DNA of 64,000 bases, taken from Rhynchopus sp. YZ270_cl-10. Its lineage: Eukaryota > Euglenozoa > Diplonemea > Diplonemida > Diplonemidae. A model generated the notes under the pieces. The model saw only the letters and a program-made list of their open reading frames with translations, ran no database searches and was not told the DNA's origin. The DNA is taken from positions 1,054,001 through 1,118,000 of the forward strand of contig OZ037842.1 of assembly GCA_964035575.1 (NCBI GenBank), given 5' to 3'. Position numbers and translations under genes: made by a program. Numbering within the stretch: position 1 is the first letter of the stretch; each line of letters begins with the position of its first letter. Shown here in pieces: positions 39,958 through 50,175 of this stretch.

Positions 39958-40214
39958 AAAAAGACGGCAGATTTTAGTTTTAACAATGTGTATCGGAACG
40001 TAGCGAATAAATGCAGAATAACTGAGTCAAAAAAAGAAAATAAATAAAAGCATGTTTTTGAGGCTTTGTATTTTTTACCAACGATCCTCTTTCGGTTCCC
40101 TCTTTTTGGGGCAAGTGAGAGGAATGGGTTGACCACAAAAAAGAAAACCCACAACTATTCAGAGTGAATCTTTTTTTTTTTGTGAAATTTTTTGTGGTCG
40201 GGGTTGTGATATTG

Positions 40215-40218
<4 letters not shown>

Positions 40219-40257
<39 letters not shown>
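40219..40257. repeat. GT dinucleotide microsatellite
   Basis: About 19 uninterrupted GT units. Confidence 0.95.
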
Positions 40258-40260
<3 letters not shown>

Positions 40261-40274
40261 TTTTGTTTGTGTGT

Positions 40275-40794
40275 GAGGTGATCCAGTCTCACGCTTTTTC
40301 ACACATTTTCACTTGGTTTCACACATTTTCACACATTTTCACATGGTTTCACACATTTTCACTTGGTTTCACACATTTTCACCTTGGTTTCACACATTTT
40401 CACTTATTTTCACATGTTTTCACGGTGTGAAAAAGTGTGTACGAAAGTGAAAAAAAAAACTGCTTCACGCACTCTGAGTGGATTCCTCCAGAAAAAAAAC
40501 TTGGTGTTTTCACATGGTTTCACACATTTTCACTTGGTTTCACATGTTTTCACATGGTTTCACTTGGTTTCACATGGTTTCACATATTTTCACATGGTTT
40601 CACATATTTTCACTTGGTTTCACACATTTTCACTTGGTTTCACATGTTTTCACACGGTTTCACATATTTTCACTTGGTTTCACATGTTTTCACTTGGTTT
40701 CACACATTTTCACCTTGGTTTCACACGTTTTCACTTATTTTCACATGTTTTCACGGTGTGAAAAAGTGTGGAAAAGTGTGCGCTGGATCACCTC
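40275..40794. mobile_element. Foldback element with internal TTTTCAC array
   Basis: Ends GAGGTGATCCAG and CTGGATCACCTC are perfect 12-base inverted copies. The interior is an array of TTTTCACNTGG and TTTCACACA units; the segment reading TTTTCACATGTTTTCACGGT then GTGAAAAAGTGTG occurs in both halves (about 40401-40440 and 40735-40770). Flanking GT repeats make a target duplication impossible to judge. It encodes nothing credible. Confidence 0.65.
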
Positions 40795-40959
40795 AGTGTG
40801 TGTTCGTGGTTGCTATCTAGCGATAGTAGTGTATAATCAAACAAAATTATTTTGTGACTGAATGGGGGGTGCACAAAGTACGCAAGAAGTGCGAATCACC
40901 CCCCTTCAGCCACCCCATTTTGTGTGTGTGTGTGTCTGTGTCTGTGTTTGAGAACTAAT

Positions 40960-40982
40960 AGGGGTAATTCTTGCGCAGAATA
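40960..40982 (+). repeat. 23-base sequence shared with 9379-9401
   Basis: Exact match, opposite orientation. Confidence 0.65.
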
Positions 40983-41217
40983 TGCCATTTTGTGTGTGTT
41001 TTTGTAGGGAGTTGTGTCTATTACTCTCTTTTAAGGATTCTGTGAAGAAAAAAAAAAACCCGTGGCTGTTATCCCATGATAGTAGTCTATAATAAAATAA
41101 TATTTTTTGGGGTTCGTGGGGATTTTTTAGGGGCTTTTCGTGCTTTTTTTTTTTTTTTTGTTGTGATTATTTTTGGTGTGGGTTATTTTTGTGATTATTT
41201 TTTTGTGGTCATCACCC

Positions 41218-41278
41218 CTCCCCCCCTCCTCCGCCACCTTCTCTCCCCTCTCCCTCAACCCTCACTTCATCATCTCAG
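41218..41278 (+). promoter_or_regulatory. Polypyrimidine tract and AG: putative trans-splice acceptor
   Basis: A 55-base C/T-rich tract ends in ATCTCAG at 41272-41278, 34 bases before ATG 41313. Confidence 0.6.
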
Positions 41279-41312
41279 AAAGCTTTTTTTTTTCTCAAAA
41301 TTCCTCCTCAAA

Positions 41313-42800
41313 ATGTCGTATCAAGCGAACACATTTTCCAGCCCGCTTCTTGCTTCGGGAAGGGCGTTTGAACAGGAAGGGTTCCGCCCTGGAACGGGGA
41401 GGATCTCTCCTAGCCCGGTGCGCAATGAGGTGCATTCTTTTGCACGGATGGAGGGATCCGCCTCTGCGTATGCTGCTGCTGCTACGTATCACCCGCCGTC
41501 GGTAGTAGCAGATCCTTTGACGCAGAGCATTGGTGGGTCGTCTTTTGGCTCTCCTTTGGGAAACCATCGAGGGGCATCCGATGCGTTGATTGTACGTCTG
41601 GACAACGGAGGGTTTGTAGAAGTGGCCTACAGCCCAACCGCGCTTGGTATTGATATTAAGGTGGAGATCGAAGAGGCAGAGGCAATTGAAGCGAAAAGAC
41701 AACGGCTCTTTACCGCAGGGAATGTAGAGATTGACGACTACACAGATTTGCAGACAGCCGGGGTAGCCCCAGGAGGACAGCTTTTTATGCAGATTGAAGC
41801 CTCGCCAAGAAGGTTTACCGCGACAGTGCAAAAACAGAGTGCGCTTCCTCCAAATGTGCGGGAAATTGTGATTCCAAGGCCGAATGGGGTAGAGCCAGTT
41901 CAAATGTCGTTTGATTCGCAGATGTGTGTATCGAACCTAAGCCCAACAGGTCCTGCTGCGTTGGCGGGGGTGATGCGAGGCATGAAAATCCTTTCAGCAA
42001 ATGGGAGTACCGTCGCGAATACCGCAGAGTTCAAAAAGCAGTTGACGTTGGGAACCGATTTGAAGTTGTTGGTGTTGGACCCGCCGAAGGATTATTCAAA
42101 GAGGGTCAGAAATGGGGATTTGTTTGCAGTGCAGGAGGAGGAGACGAGCGAACAGCGGATGCTTCGTTCCAAGCAAAGGGATGCCAAGATGCGGGAGTAC
42201 GAAGACCGTGCAGAGAGGTCGCGTACCATTGCGTGGCGGGCACATCGGTTTTTTCTGTTTTTGATGCTGATTGGCTCCTTTGGTATTGGTCTTGCTGCAG
42301 CCGTTGTTGCAGGCGAGACGGATGAGTCTGCCTGCGAAAAAATCGACCACTGGGCAATCTCCCTTGCCTGCATCATGCTGATTTCACCTCTCGTCATCGG
42401 CTTCATCTGGTGGCAGCTCCACAGACGAGGCATGGACATCTTCGACTATACTGAGACGCTGTCCATCATCCTTCTCGGGTTCATTACCTTGCACGTCTTT
42501 GCGTTGATCGTGATGTCCATCATAGCATTGATTATCTTGACACGTGATATGACCCGTGCAGAGCGTGATATGTGTTCGCAGTCGCGTGATTTAGTAGTGT
42601 TTGTGGTAGTATGCAGCTGTGTGATCTTCTCAGTGATCCTCTGTCTTACCATGGTAAAGTATACCCACGAAACTAATGTAGACTCAAAACAAAAGCAAAT
42701 CAAATCGTGGCGTGCGAGAACTGCAGGGCTCCCTTCCAACCAGCCGCGTGACTACCAACAAGACGCGGAAAACCCAAAGGTGCCTCATAACTACATTTAA
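41313..42800 (+). CDS. Ubiquitin-like/PDZ protein with four transmembrane helices
   Basis: 495 residues. Residues about 90-165 look like a beta-grasp (ubiquitin-like) domain: LIVRLDNGGFVEVAYSPTA, a helix, then DLQTAGVAPGGQLFMQIE. Residues about 170-257 are a PDZ domain: VSNLSPTGPAALAGVMRGMK and ILSANGSTVANTAEFKKQL give the usual ligand-groove strand and helix. After a charged linker come four hydrophobic segments (about 308-335, 345-370, 382-415, 425-452). The short C-terminal tail ends KVPHNYI. The combination suggests a membrane scaffold that collects partners through the PDZ groove. No channel or enzyme motif is seen, and no named family is recognised. The first 75 residues are Ser/Ala-rich and probably disordered. 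Confidence 0.72.
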   Translation: MSYQANTFSSPLLASGRAFEQEGFRPGTGRISPSPVRNEVHSFARMEGSASAYAAAATYHPPSVVADPLTQSIGGSSFGSPLGNHRGASDALIVRLDNGGFVEVAYSPTALGIDIKVEIEEAEAIEAKRQRLFTAGNVEIDDYTDLQTAGVAPGGQLFMQIEASPRRFTATVQKQSALPPNVREIVIPRPNGVEPVQMSFDSQMCVSNLSPTGPAALAGVMRGMKILSANGSTVANTAEFKKQLTLGTDLKLLVLDPPKDYSKRVRNGDLFAVQEEETSEQRMLRSKQRDAKMREYEDRAERSRTIAWRAHRFFLFLMLIGSFGIGLAAAVVAGETDESACEKIDHWAISLACIMLISPLVIGFIWWQLHRRGMDIFDYTETLSIILLGFITLHVFALIVMSIIALIILTRDMTRAERDMCSQSRDLVVFVVVCSCVIFSVILCLTMVKYTHETNVDSKQKQIKSWRARTAGLPSNQPRDYQQDAENPKVPHNYI

Positions 42801-43570
42801 AAAGGGGGGTTTTTTTACTGTGGGATATGGTGAAGATGATACAATGGAAGATGTGTCTCTGTGGAGTATTCGTCTTTCAAGAGTCTTTCCAACATTTTTT
42901 TTTATGCATTGTGCATGTAAGGCACATTCATCTTAGTTTTCTTTTGTATTTATTAGAGATTTTATTTTGGTGTCAAAAAAAACAAACAAACAAACAGTGT
43001 CATATTTAATTAGATTTGAAAATCGTGGCTCAGGGGAATTCATTGGTGTGCAGAACTGTAGTGAAAAAAATAGTGTAGACAAGAGGGGTAACATCCTTTG
43101 TAAAAAATAACCATGTCTCTCTCTCTCGCTCTTGCTCTCTTTTTTCCGAGATGACTGATTTGATTATTGATGTTAAAAAATTTTCTTTCCTCCCCTCTTT
43201 TTATCACCTTATTTCGCCTTTGAAGCAATCAGGTGACCAATCACTGCGATTGGGCTTATTTTTACAAACCTTTTTTGTTGAAATTCATGCCTGCCAAAAA
43301 AAAAACCCCCCCTTCTGCCCTCATACGCCACGTGGATGCGAAAATCCCCCTACCATCCACTTCCCCCCTTTTTCTCAAGGGAAGGCACAACCTTTTGTTA
43401 CAATTCCCCTATTCTTCCCTCCTCCCTCCTCTCCAGTACCCTAATTAGAGTTACTTTGTTAAAAAACGTCCCTGTACTCATATCCTTTTTAACATCAATC
43501 CTACCTACACCCAACGGATCCTTTCAATACAACCCCCTCTATGTCCGACAATAATTTTTGGTTGAAAATA

Positions 43571-43601
43571 GTAGATCTCATCCTCGGGTCTACACTAATA
43601 C
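43571..43601 (-). repeat. Dispersed family 4 copy
   Basis: Reverse complement reads TATTAGTGTAGACCCGAGGA then TGAGATCTAC. Confidence 0.6.
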
Positions 43602-43819
43602 AAATAAAGCGATGAAAACAAATAAACCTTCGTTTCAAAGCAACCCTTCTGTTAGTCTACACTAATAGAACCAAGAAAAAAACGATTGGCGCGGCTACCG
43701 ATAAATACCGCGTAGTCAGCGTCACGCCTACCTTGGTAGGTTCTAGTGGAAAAAAAACGTACCTTCCTCTAAATACCGCATTCTCCTGTCAAGGTGACTA
43801 TGCTGGACTCAGTTGTTGC

Positions 43820-43856
43820 CTTTTTTTCCCCTCTTCTCTATTTCTCTTAAAATCAG
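43820..43856 (+). promoter_or_regulatory. Polypyrimidine tract and AG: putative trans-splice acceptor
   Basis: TTTTTTTCCCCTCTTCTCTA-type tract ends in AATCAG at 43851-43856, 12 bases before ATG 43869. Confidence 0.6.
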
Positions 43857-43868
43857 GGAAAGAGCGAA

Positions 43869-46561
43869 ATGAATCCGTTTTTGTTAAAGAAGGTGATTGC
43901 TGGGAGGTTTCTGCCGGCAAGACAACAGAACCCGGAGAAGAACGTTGGTGTAGAGGTAGGCGACAAATGGAGTGGCTTGGCACAACCTGTCAACCGCATC
44001 TCCGCCTCTGCGTTGTGGAGCGATGCCACTGAGGGGTGTTCCGATGTCGAATCTGCTGAGCTTGCAAAAATCATTCGCGACGCACAAATCTGGCGAAACC
44101 CTGACGCCATCAAAGTCCTTCCCGAGCTTCTCAAAAACGGCCTACTAGAGACTGTTCGCGAAGTCATAAATTGGAAGCTTCGATTAAAATGTGTTCTAAA
44201 AATATCAAAAGCAAGGCGCGCCGTGTATTCCCTCAAAATCCATGATAAGCTGTCGGAAGCATTTCTTGCTGAGTCGCCGCTTTTTAAACGGTGGCCTGCT
44301 CATGCGCTGAGTATCATTATGAATGCGGCGATACCTAGAGCGTTGGATGCTGGTGAGTTCATTTTTCATGCAGGAGAGCCGAAGGAGTCTGGTGTAGTGG
44401 TCATTCTCTCTGGGACCGTGAAGGAGCTGCAGAAGCGAGGTGGCAGCAGTGGCAGTACAGGGCGTGCTACAGTCATTGCGTCGAACTCAGCCACTGCAGT
44501 GCCACACGGTGTTCTCTTCTACGGTGACCTGGAGCAGCTCACAGAGGAGCCGCACCCCTGCACAGTCGTCAGCAACACACCTTGTGAGTCGTGGTGCATC
44601 CCGCATAAGGTCCTGACCGAAGCCTTCGCAACCTTTTCCAATGAAGTGAAGGTATGTGTTGTATTGAAGTGACCCCGCTTTTATTCCTGATGGACAAAAC
44701 TCCAGCTTTCGATTGAAAATATTACTCATTATTTCCCCGGAATGCTCCAGTCATCTAAACGGGGGTGACGGCATATCAGATATAAATGAAATGGATGTAG
44801 GACTGCATGGTTTGGGAGTCCACCCCCTACGGTGTACACTGTTGATGAGTGGGCTTGTGTATTACAAGGTTTTTTTTAGAAAATCGATGCGATTTGCCAT
44901 AGATCTGCATCCGTTTTTCTTTTAACATCCCCCCTCCTCCTCCCCTCCAGGTATCCATCTATGAAACCGTATTCCAAGCAAAGTCAAAGGTGCTACCATC
45001 ACAGCTTCCTGTTACCCCGGAAATCTTGCGAGGGGTTTCACCTATATTCCGAGAGGGGACAAACGCAGAACTTGACTCTGTTGTTTCAAAGCTGGTGCCG
45101 TCGATTATCCAGAAGGGGCGGGAGATCTTTGCGCAAGGGTCGTCACCGTCGTGTTGTTATATTTTGCGGTCGGGCACGGTGAGGTTGGTTTCGAAACGGT
45201 CTTTGGTGGACGGTACAACCGATACATCAAGCCGTACCATCGGTACTGTCACTGCACTATGCGAAGTGGATATGATGTTCAAAGAACGTCTTCGAAGCAC
45301 TGCCTACGCGGAAACACACTGCTATCTGTATGCTCTCAACTACAGCGATTTTCTTTCGGTCTCCACCTTCGCCGCAAAAGCTGCCAAAGCCGCCACCGCA
45401 CGACGCAAAGAAGTTATGGACAAAACTATGGTCTCAAAATGCGTCGTACGCTGCCCCCTCTTCGCTGATATGTCTGCCGCCATGTTGTCTCAAATCGTAA
45501 CCCTATTTGAACCTTTAGTGCATTCTGCAGGGGAATTGATTGCTAGCCAAGCAGACGAAGTGAGCCAGGTCATTTTAGTTGCGGGAGGCACTGCAAAGGT
45601 TTTGGACATTGACGTAACACAGTTTCCAAAGGAAGCACGTGTATATCCTGGAGAGTGCATCGGATATACAGGGCTATTACACCAGAGATGGGGATACACG
45701 ATTTTGGCAGCAACGCTTGTAGAGAGTTGGGTGTTGCCTTTTGCGAAACTACGCCGTCTTCTTAAAGAGGTCAATCTCTATGACGAAGTATTGGGCATGA
45801 GCAAATCAATTTTTGCGTTACAATCAACAGAAGCAGGGAGAAAAAAACGGTTCACCCCAAAGACAACCTGCCCTTCACCACGCCACGATGATACCACCGA
45901 CTCCAAAATGGGCCAAGGCCTCTGGAGGAGGGTCCCCCTTAGCACTAAAGCGGTTCGCATAGCAAAGCGGAAAGAAAAACCAGAAAAACCGGAAACTCCA
46001 CGACCTGCCAAACCTGATAATAAAGGGTTGGATGGGAACGTTGTGCTGCAGTGTGTTTGTCAAGAGTTTGAGACGATGAATAGCCAGCTTAGGGCGATGT
46101 GTGCTGCGGATGTTAAAACCATTCGTGCATCTTTGAAACAGCGAAACGGAATTTGCGCGCCGCGAGCAATACTCCCTGATATGCTGGTTAAACATCACAA
46201 AAGGCCGAGATTGCAGCATCGTAAGGCACAGACTGCGCGGTCTCCAGGATCGTCTGCAGGAGAGAGGGATATGCAGGTACACGCACCAATGCCGCCGAGG
46301 TGCTCTTCAGCTGTCCCGGCACCCACGTATCAGTCCCCTGCGTTCTTCTGTGATTCGCCCATCAATTTCGATCCAAAACCGCCTAAAATAGCGCGTGGCG
46401 GTTCTGCCCGTTCTCGTCAATCAGGCATGGAGGACCTATGCAAATTGGATGAAGCGTCGTGGATGATGTTTGAAAAGTGGACCAGATCACGAAGCATCCA
46501 CCAGCCAATCGCAGAAGCAGAACTGGAACCGGAACCATCTCAGATTGACGGAGATTTTTGA
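43869..46561 (+). CDS. Protein with three cyclic-nucleotide-binding-like domains
   Basis: About 797 residues in two exons (43869-44651, 44951-46561). Three CNB-fold units can be seen: residues about 140-255 (PRALDAGEFIFHAGEPKESG, VVVILSGTVKELQ), about 285-400 (IIQKGREIFAQGSSPSCCYI, LRSGTVRLV) and about 430-530 (HSAGELIASQADEVSQVILV then AGGTAKVLD). The phosphate-binding cassette is weak: unit 2 keeps an Arg (CEVDMMFKERLRSTAYAET), unit 3 has GECIGYTGLL without a clear Arg, and unit 1 has none. So cAMP/cGMP binding is uncertain. The C-terminal 260 residues are basic and Pro-rich without a kinase or channel domain. It might be a flagellar or regulatory-subunit-like protein; that is inference. 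The intron carries a dispersed family 3 repeat. Confidence 0.75.
44652..44950 (+). other. Intron of the CNB gene
   Basis: GTATGT donor, CCTCCAG acceptor, phase 0. Contains the family 3 copy. Confidence 0.85.
44772..44878 (+). repeat. Dispersed family 3 copy inside an intron
   Basis: CATATCAGATATAAATGAAA, then GGATGTAGGACTGCATGG and GTGTACACTGTTGATGAGTG. Same order of blocks as 4269-4398. Confidence 0.7.
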
Positions 46562-46824
46562 ATTCTCCCCCCCCCCCCTCCCCCTCCCCCGTAGTTCCCT
46601 ATTTCCAATCCTCGAAGAAAGCTTCCGCTTTTCTTATTTCGTGAGAGATGTCTTAGCTCTCATATGATTAGCTCGAATATGGCGAACTTTCCCCACCCAC
46701 CCACCCTACAATACCTCTTTTATGATCAAAACCCTTCCTCTATTTGCGAGAGACTTATATTTTTGTTTTTTCTCTGCTGCCTGTCGTTTCAAATACTTCA
46801 ACAAAGGACACTCATTTAAAGACA

Positions 46825-49019
46825 ATGCAGACCATGAGAACATTCGCGCTGTTCCGCAATGAGAGGGGAGCCTTCATCGCACGCAGATGGGCATCGAGGA
46901 AGGCAAGCGACAAGGTCTTCGATAGCATTGACGAGGCTGTGGCGGACATCCCCTCGGGAAGCACAATGATTGTCGGAGGCTTTGGGCTCTCGGGTACCCC
47001 CCACGCGCTGATCCAGGCCGTGCAACGCCAGGGAGCAAAGGATCTCACCGTTGTCAGCAACAACGCAGGAGTCGACGACTGGGGACTCGGCCTTCTCCTC
47101 CAGACCCGCCAGGTCAAGAAGATGATCAGCAGTTACGTTGGTGAGAACAAAACAGTATGGTACCAAGGGGGAAAAGGGTTCGAAGTATCCGAAAAGTTAA
47201 AAACGGCCCTCGAATTGGGAGTGCCAAGAAGTCATTTTTTTGATCAAAAAAAAATCCCAAAATCGCAGGCGTTCTGGGGGCCTGTTTCTGCAATATTTCT
47301 CAAATCAATTGGTCAAATATGGTCGTTTTCTTCAAAATGTCCAAATTACATTTTCAGTGTTCGCCTCCCCCTTTTGGGGACTTTCCTCGCTTTTTTAGTG
47401 CTAAAATTTAAAGTTTGCGGATTTTAAGCTTTATTTTTTTTTGTGGAGAGAGATCTGTTGTCTCTTCACCCCCCACCCCTCACAAACCACCAACTCACTT
47501 CCTCAGTTCGAAAAGCAGTACCTGACCGGAGAGCTTGAGGTGGAGCTCACCCCCCAGGGTACCCTTGTCGAGCGCATCCGTGCTGGTGGTGCAGGCATCC
47601 CCGGGTTCTACACCCCCACCGCATTCGGAACGGTATGGCCTCGTTTGTCAGCATTTGTTTTTTTTTTTTTTTTGCTTCATTTGTTTGGGGCAATGACGTA
47701 CAACCCCCGTTGTACAACCATGCAGCTGAGGCTGCCCGAAGTACAAGAAGCTTAGATTCGCTTACTATGTTTTTGGTCAACTTTTTTACACCTTTTATTT
47801 CTGAAATATTATGACAACACGCATCCATACCACACCACAATGGACAATGTGCAGGAATTACCCAATACTGATTTCCAATCAACACCACCCATCTCACATC
47901 TCACATCTCACATCTCAGGTGATCCACGAGGGCAACTTCCCTCTGAAGTACGGAGAGGGTGGCGAGGGCGAGCCACAGGTGGTCTCGAAGGGGAGAGAGA
48001 TGAAGGAGTTCGACGGAAAGGGGTACATCCTTGAGGAGGCTATCAAGGGTGAGTTCGCGCTTGTGAAGGCCTACCAGGCGGACACACGCGGTAACCTGCG
48101 CTTCCGTGGAACTGCACGCAACTTCAACCCTGCATGCGCAACTGCGGGTAAGGTCTGCATTGCGGAGGTCGAGGAAATTGTGCCTGCAGGCAGCATCCAC
48201 CCTGACGACATCCACCTGCCCGGTGTCTACGTCCAGCGTATTGTGTGCCCCCCTGCCTATGAGAAGAAGATCGAGCGTCGCACCATCCGCGCGGCGAAGG
48301 CGGAGGACGCCGCCGAGGAGCCCCTGAAGAAGCCTGAGGACCTGACCCCCCGTGAGCGTATCATCCGCAGAGTTGCGCTTGAGTTCGAGGACGGCATGTA
48401 CGTGAACCTCGGTATCGGTATCCCCACGATGGCAAGCAACTACATCCCCAAGGGCATGCACGTCGAGCTCCAGAGCGAGAACGGCCTCCTCGGAATGGGC
48501 CCCTACCCGCTTGAGGAGGACGCCTGCGCAGACCTGATCAACGCAGGAAAGGAAACCGTGAGCTACATCGACTCCTCCTCGACCTTCTCCTCCGACCAGT
48601 CCTTCGCCATGATCCGTGGTGGACACATGCACCTGACCATCCTCGGAGGTCTCCAGGTTGCCAACAACGGTGACCTTGCGAACTGGATCATCCCCAAGAA
48701 GATGGTCAAGGGTATGGGCGGTGCGATGGACCTTGTCTCGTCTGGCTCGAGGGTGGTGGTGACAATGGACCACACTGCGAAGAACGGATCGCACAAGATC
48801 CTTGAGGCATGCACACTGCCCCTGACCGGAAAGGGTGTGGTGGACAGGATCATCACAGAGATGGCGGTGTTCGACATCAACAAGGAGGACGGAAGCATGA
48901 CCCTCGTCGAGCACGCACCCGGTGTCACTGAGGAGCAGATTCGCGAGGCCACCGGCGCGCCTTACACTGTCGCCAAGAACTTCACTGTCATGCCCTTCGC
49001 AGGATGCAGCTCGGCATGA
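46825..49019 (+). CDS. OXCT1: Succinyl-CoA:3-ketoacid/acetate CoA-transferase (SCOT/ASCT family), mitochondrial
   Basis: 518 residues in three exons (46825-47154, 47507-47632, 47919-49019), close to animal SCOT at 520. The N terminus ([20 protein letters not shown]) is a basic, hydroxylated mitochondrial presequence. Domain A runs from [20 protein letters not shown] through [36 protein letters not shown] and [10 protein letters not shown]. Domain B has [20 protein letters not shown], the catalytic Glu in [14 protein letters not shown] near residue 338, [20 protein letters not shown] and [20 protein letters not shown]. The Glu forms the enzyme-CoA thioester. The enzyme moves CoA between succinyl-CoA and acetoacetate, or acetate in protists (acetate:succinate CoA-transferase). 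Which substrate applies cannot be told from sequence. Identity is far above doubt. A pyrimidine tract and AG at 46805-46806 precede the start. Confidence 0.96.
47155..47506 (+). other. SCOT intron 1
   Basis: GTATGG donor, CCTCAG acceptor, phase 0. The frame stays open into the intron to 47427, but the family alignment requires removal. Confidence 0.9.
47633..47918 (+). other. SCOT intron 2
   Basis: GTATGG donor, ATCTCAG acceptor, phase 0. Four tandem CACATCT units precede the acceptor. Confidence 0.9.
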
Positions 49020-50175
49020 GTGGTGAGAAACTGTGTGAAAGAGGATTGAGGCCGGAATCGTGTGTTTTGACTTATTTTTTTTCTGTTTTCCTTGTACAAT
49101 TGAATGGGAGAGTGGATTCTGTGTGAAGAGGGGGGAAGTAGTGTGACCAACTTTTCTGATGTGCAGCACGAAACCGAAAAAAAAAAAATGAGGTAAAAAA
49201 ATAAATAAAGTGCAAGCCGGCCCAACGAAGAAAGAAAAGGCGTGTGTAGACTGTGTTTTTGTTTTTGAGTGTGCTACGCACGTTGTTGTTGTTTTTTTTT
49301 TTTTTTTGAAAACTTCGTTGTTATAGTGTAGACACCCGAGGGTGTGCTCCACTCTAGTTTTTTCCCCCCCGAAAATATTTCAAAGAACGAAAAAAACGGG
49401 GTTTTTTGAGTGATGTTTTGTCGATATGTGGGGAATTCATTGCATTGCAATAGTCACTCTGCATCTTATCAACTTTTTTTTTTGGGGGGGAAATTTTAAA
49501 AAGCCAAAAAACGGAACACAACAAAAACTGAAGAAGTGAACAGATACGTTGATAATACCCGGCTTACCTCGTCTCTTGGAGGTGCAAATCCATACTTCCT
49601 TCCGATTTGACACATCTCCACTTATTCACAACGCCATCCACGTTAATACGTGTCGCATACGTGGGTTTTTTCTTTTTTCTTTTTCTCTTTTTTTATACAC
49701 TGTTGCATTAGTGTAGTTTGCGGTGCAATCTCCACTCTTTTTTTTTGCCTACATCCGTTGATGGCTCTAAAAGAAATGCTTCACTTTGTTAGCCGCTCAA
49801 ATATTGTCTTGTTCTCCTTCAACCCGGAATCTTTGCCAAAAAGATGCTTATTATGAAATCAACGACAACACCACTCCATCGACCACTTTGAACTATTCTC
49901 CACTCCCCCACACACACCCTGAAGGCGTATTGAGCACATGCTATGATATCCTATGGTAAATGATACCATCAGAATCACTAAGATCAGATACCGTAGTCCG
50001 TAGTCCACGACTGTAAAACGATGCCGTCTCAGCATACTCTACAAACTTTTCTTGAAAACGAGAAATCAAAAAAAATGTCTTCCCTAGCTTCTCTTTTTTC
50101 CCCCACCCTAAAACATGCGAAACAGAACCCCACCCACCTCATCACACTCCCCGTTAGCCTCACGAAGGAGACAAA
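49020..50175. other. Spacer with family 4 repeat
   Basis: No gene. Poly-T runs, a family 4 copy (49322-49357), a weak family 1-like block near 49446, and an AG after a pyrimidine tract at 50124-50125. Confidence 0.55.
49322..49357 (+). repeat. Dispersed family 4 copy
   Basis: TATAGTGTAGACACCCGAGG then GTGTGCTCCACTCTAG. Confidence 0.7.

Larger units (their letters stand above)
39958..41312. other. Spacer with foldback element
   Basis: No gene. Holds a GT dinucleotide tract, the TTTTCAC foldback element, a 23-base sequence shared with 9.4 kb, and T-rich sequence up to the pyrimidine tract of the next gene. The frame upstream of 41313 is open to 41076 but consists of translated homopolymers. 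Confidence 0.6.
42801..43868. other. Spacer with family 4 repeat
   Basis: No gene. T-rich; a family 4 copy on the minus strand (43571-43601) and two AAATACCGC repeats near 43706 and 43770. Confidence 0.55.

Noticed and set aside
40164-40861. FTWFHTFSLG-type repeat proteins
   Set aside because: All three frames give similar repeats because of the TTTTCAC array in the foldback element.
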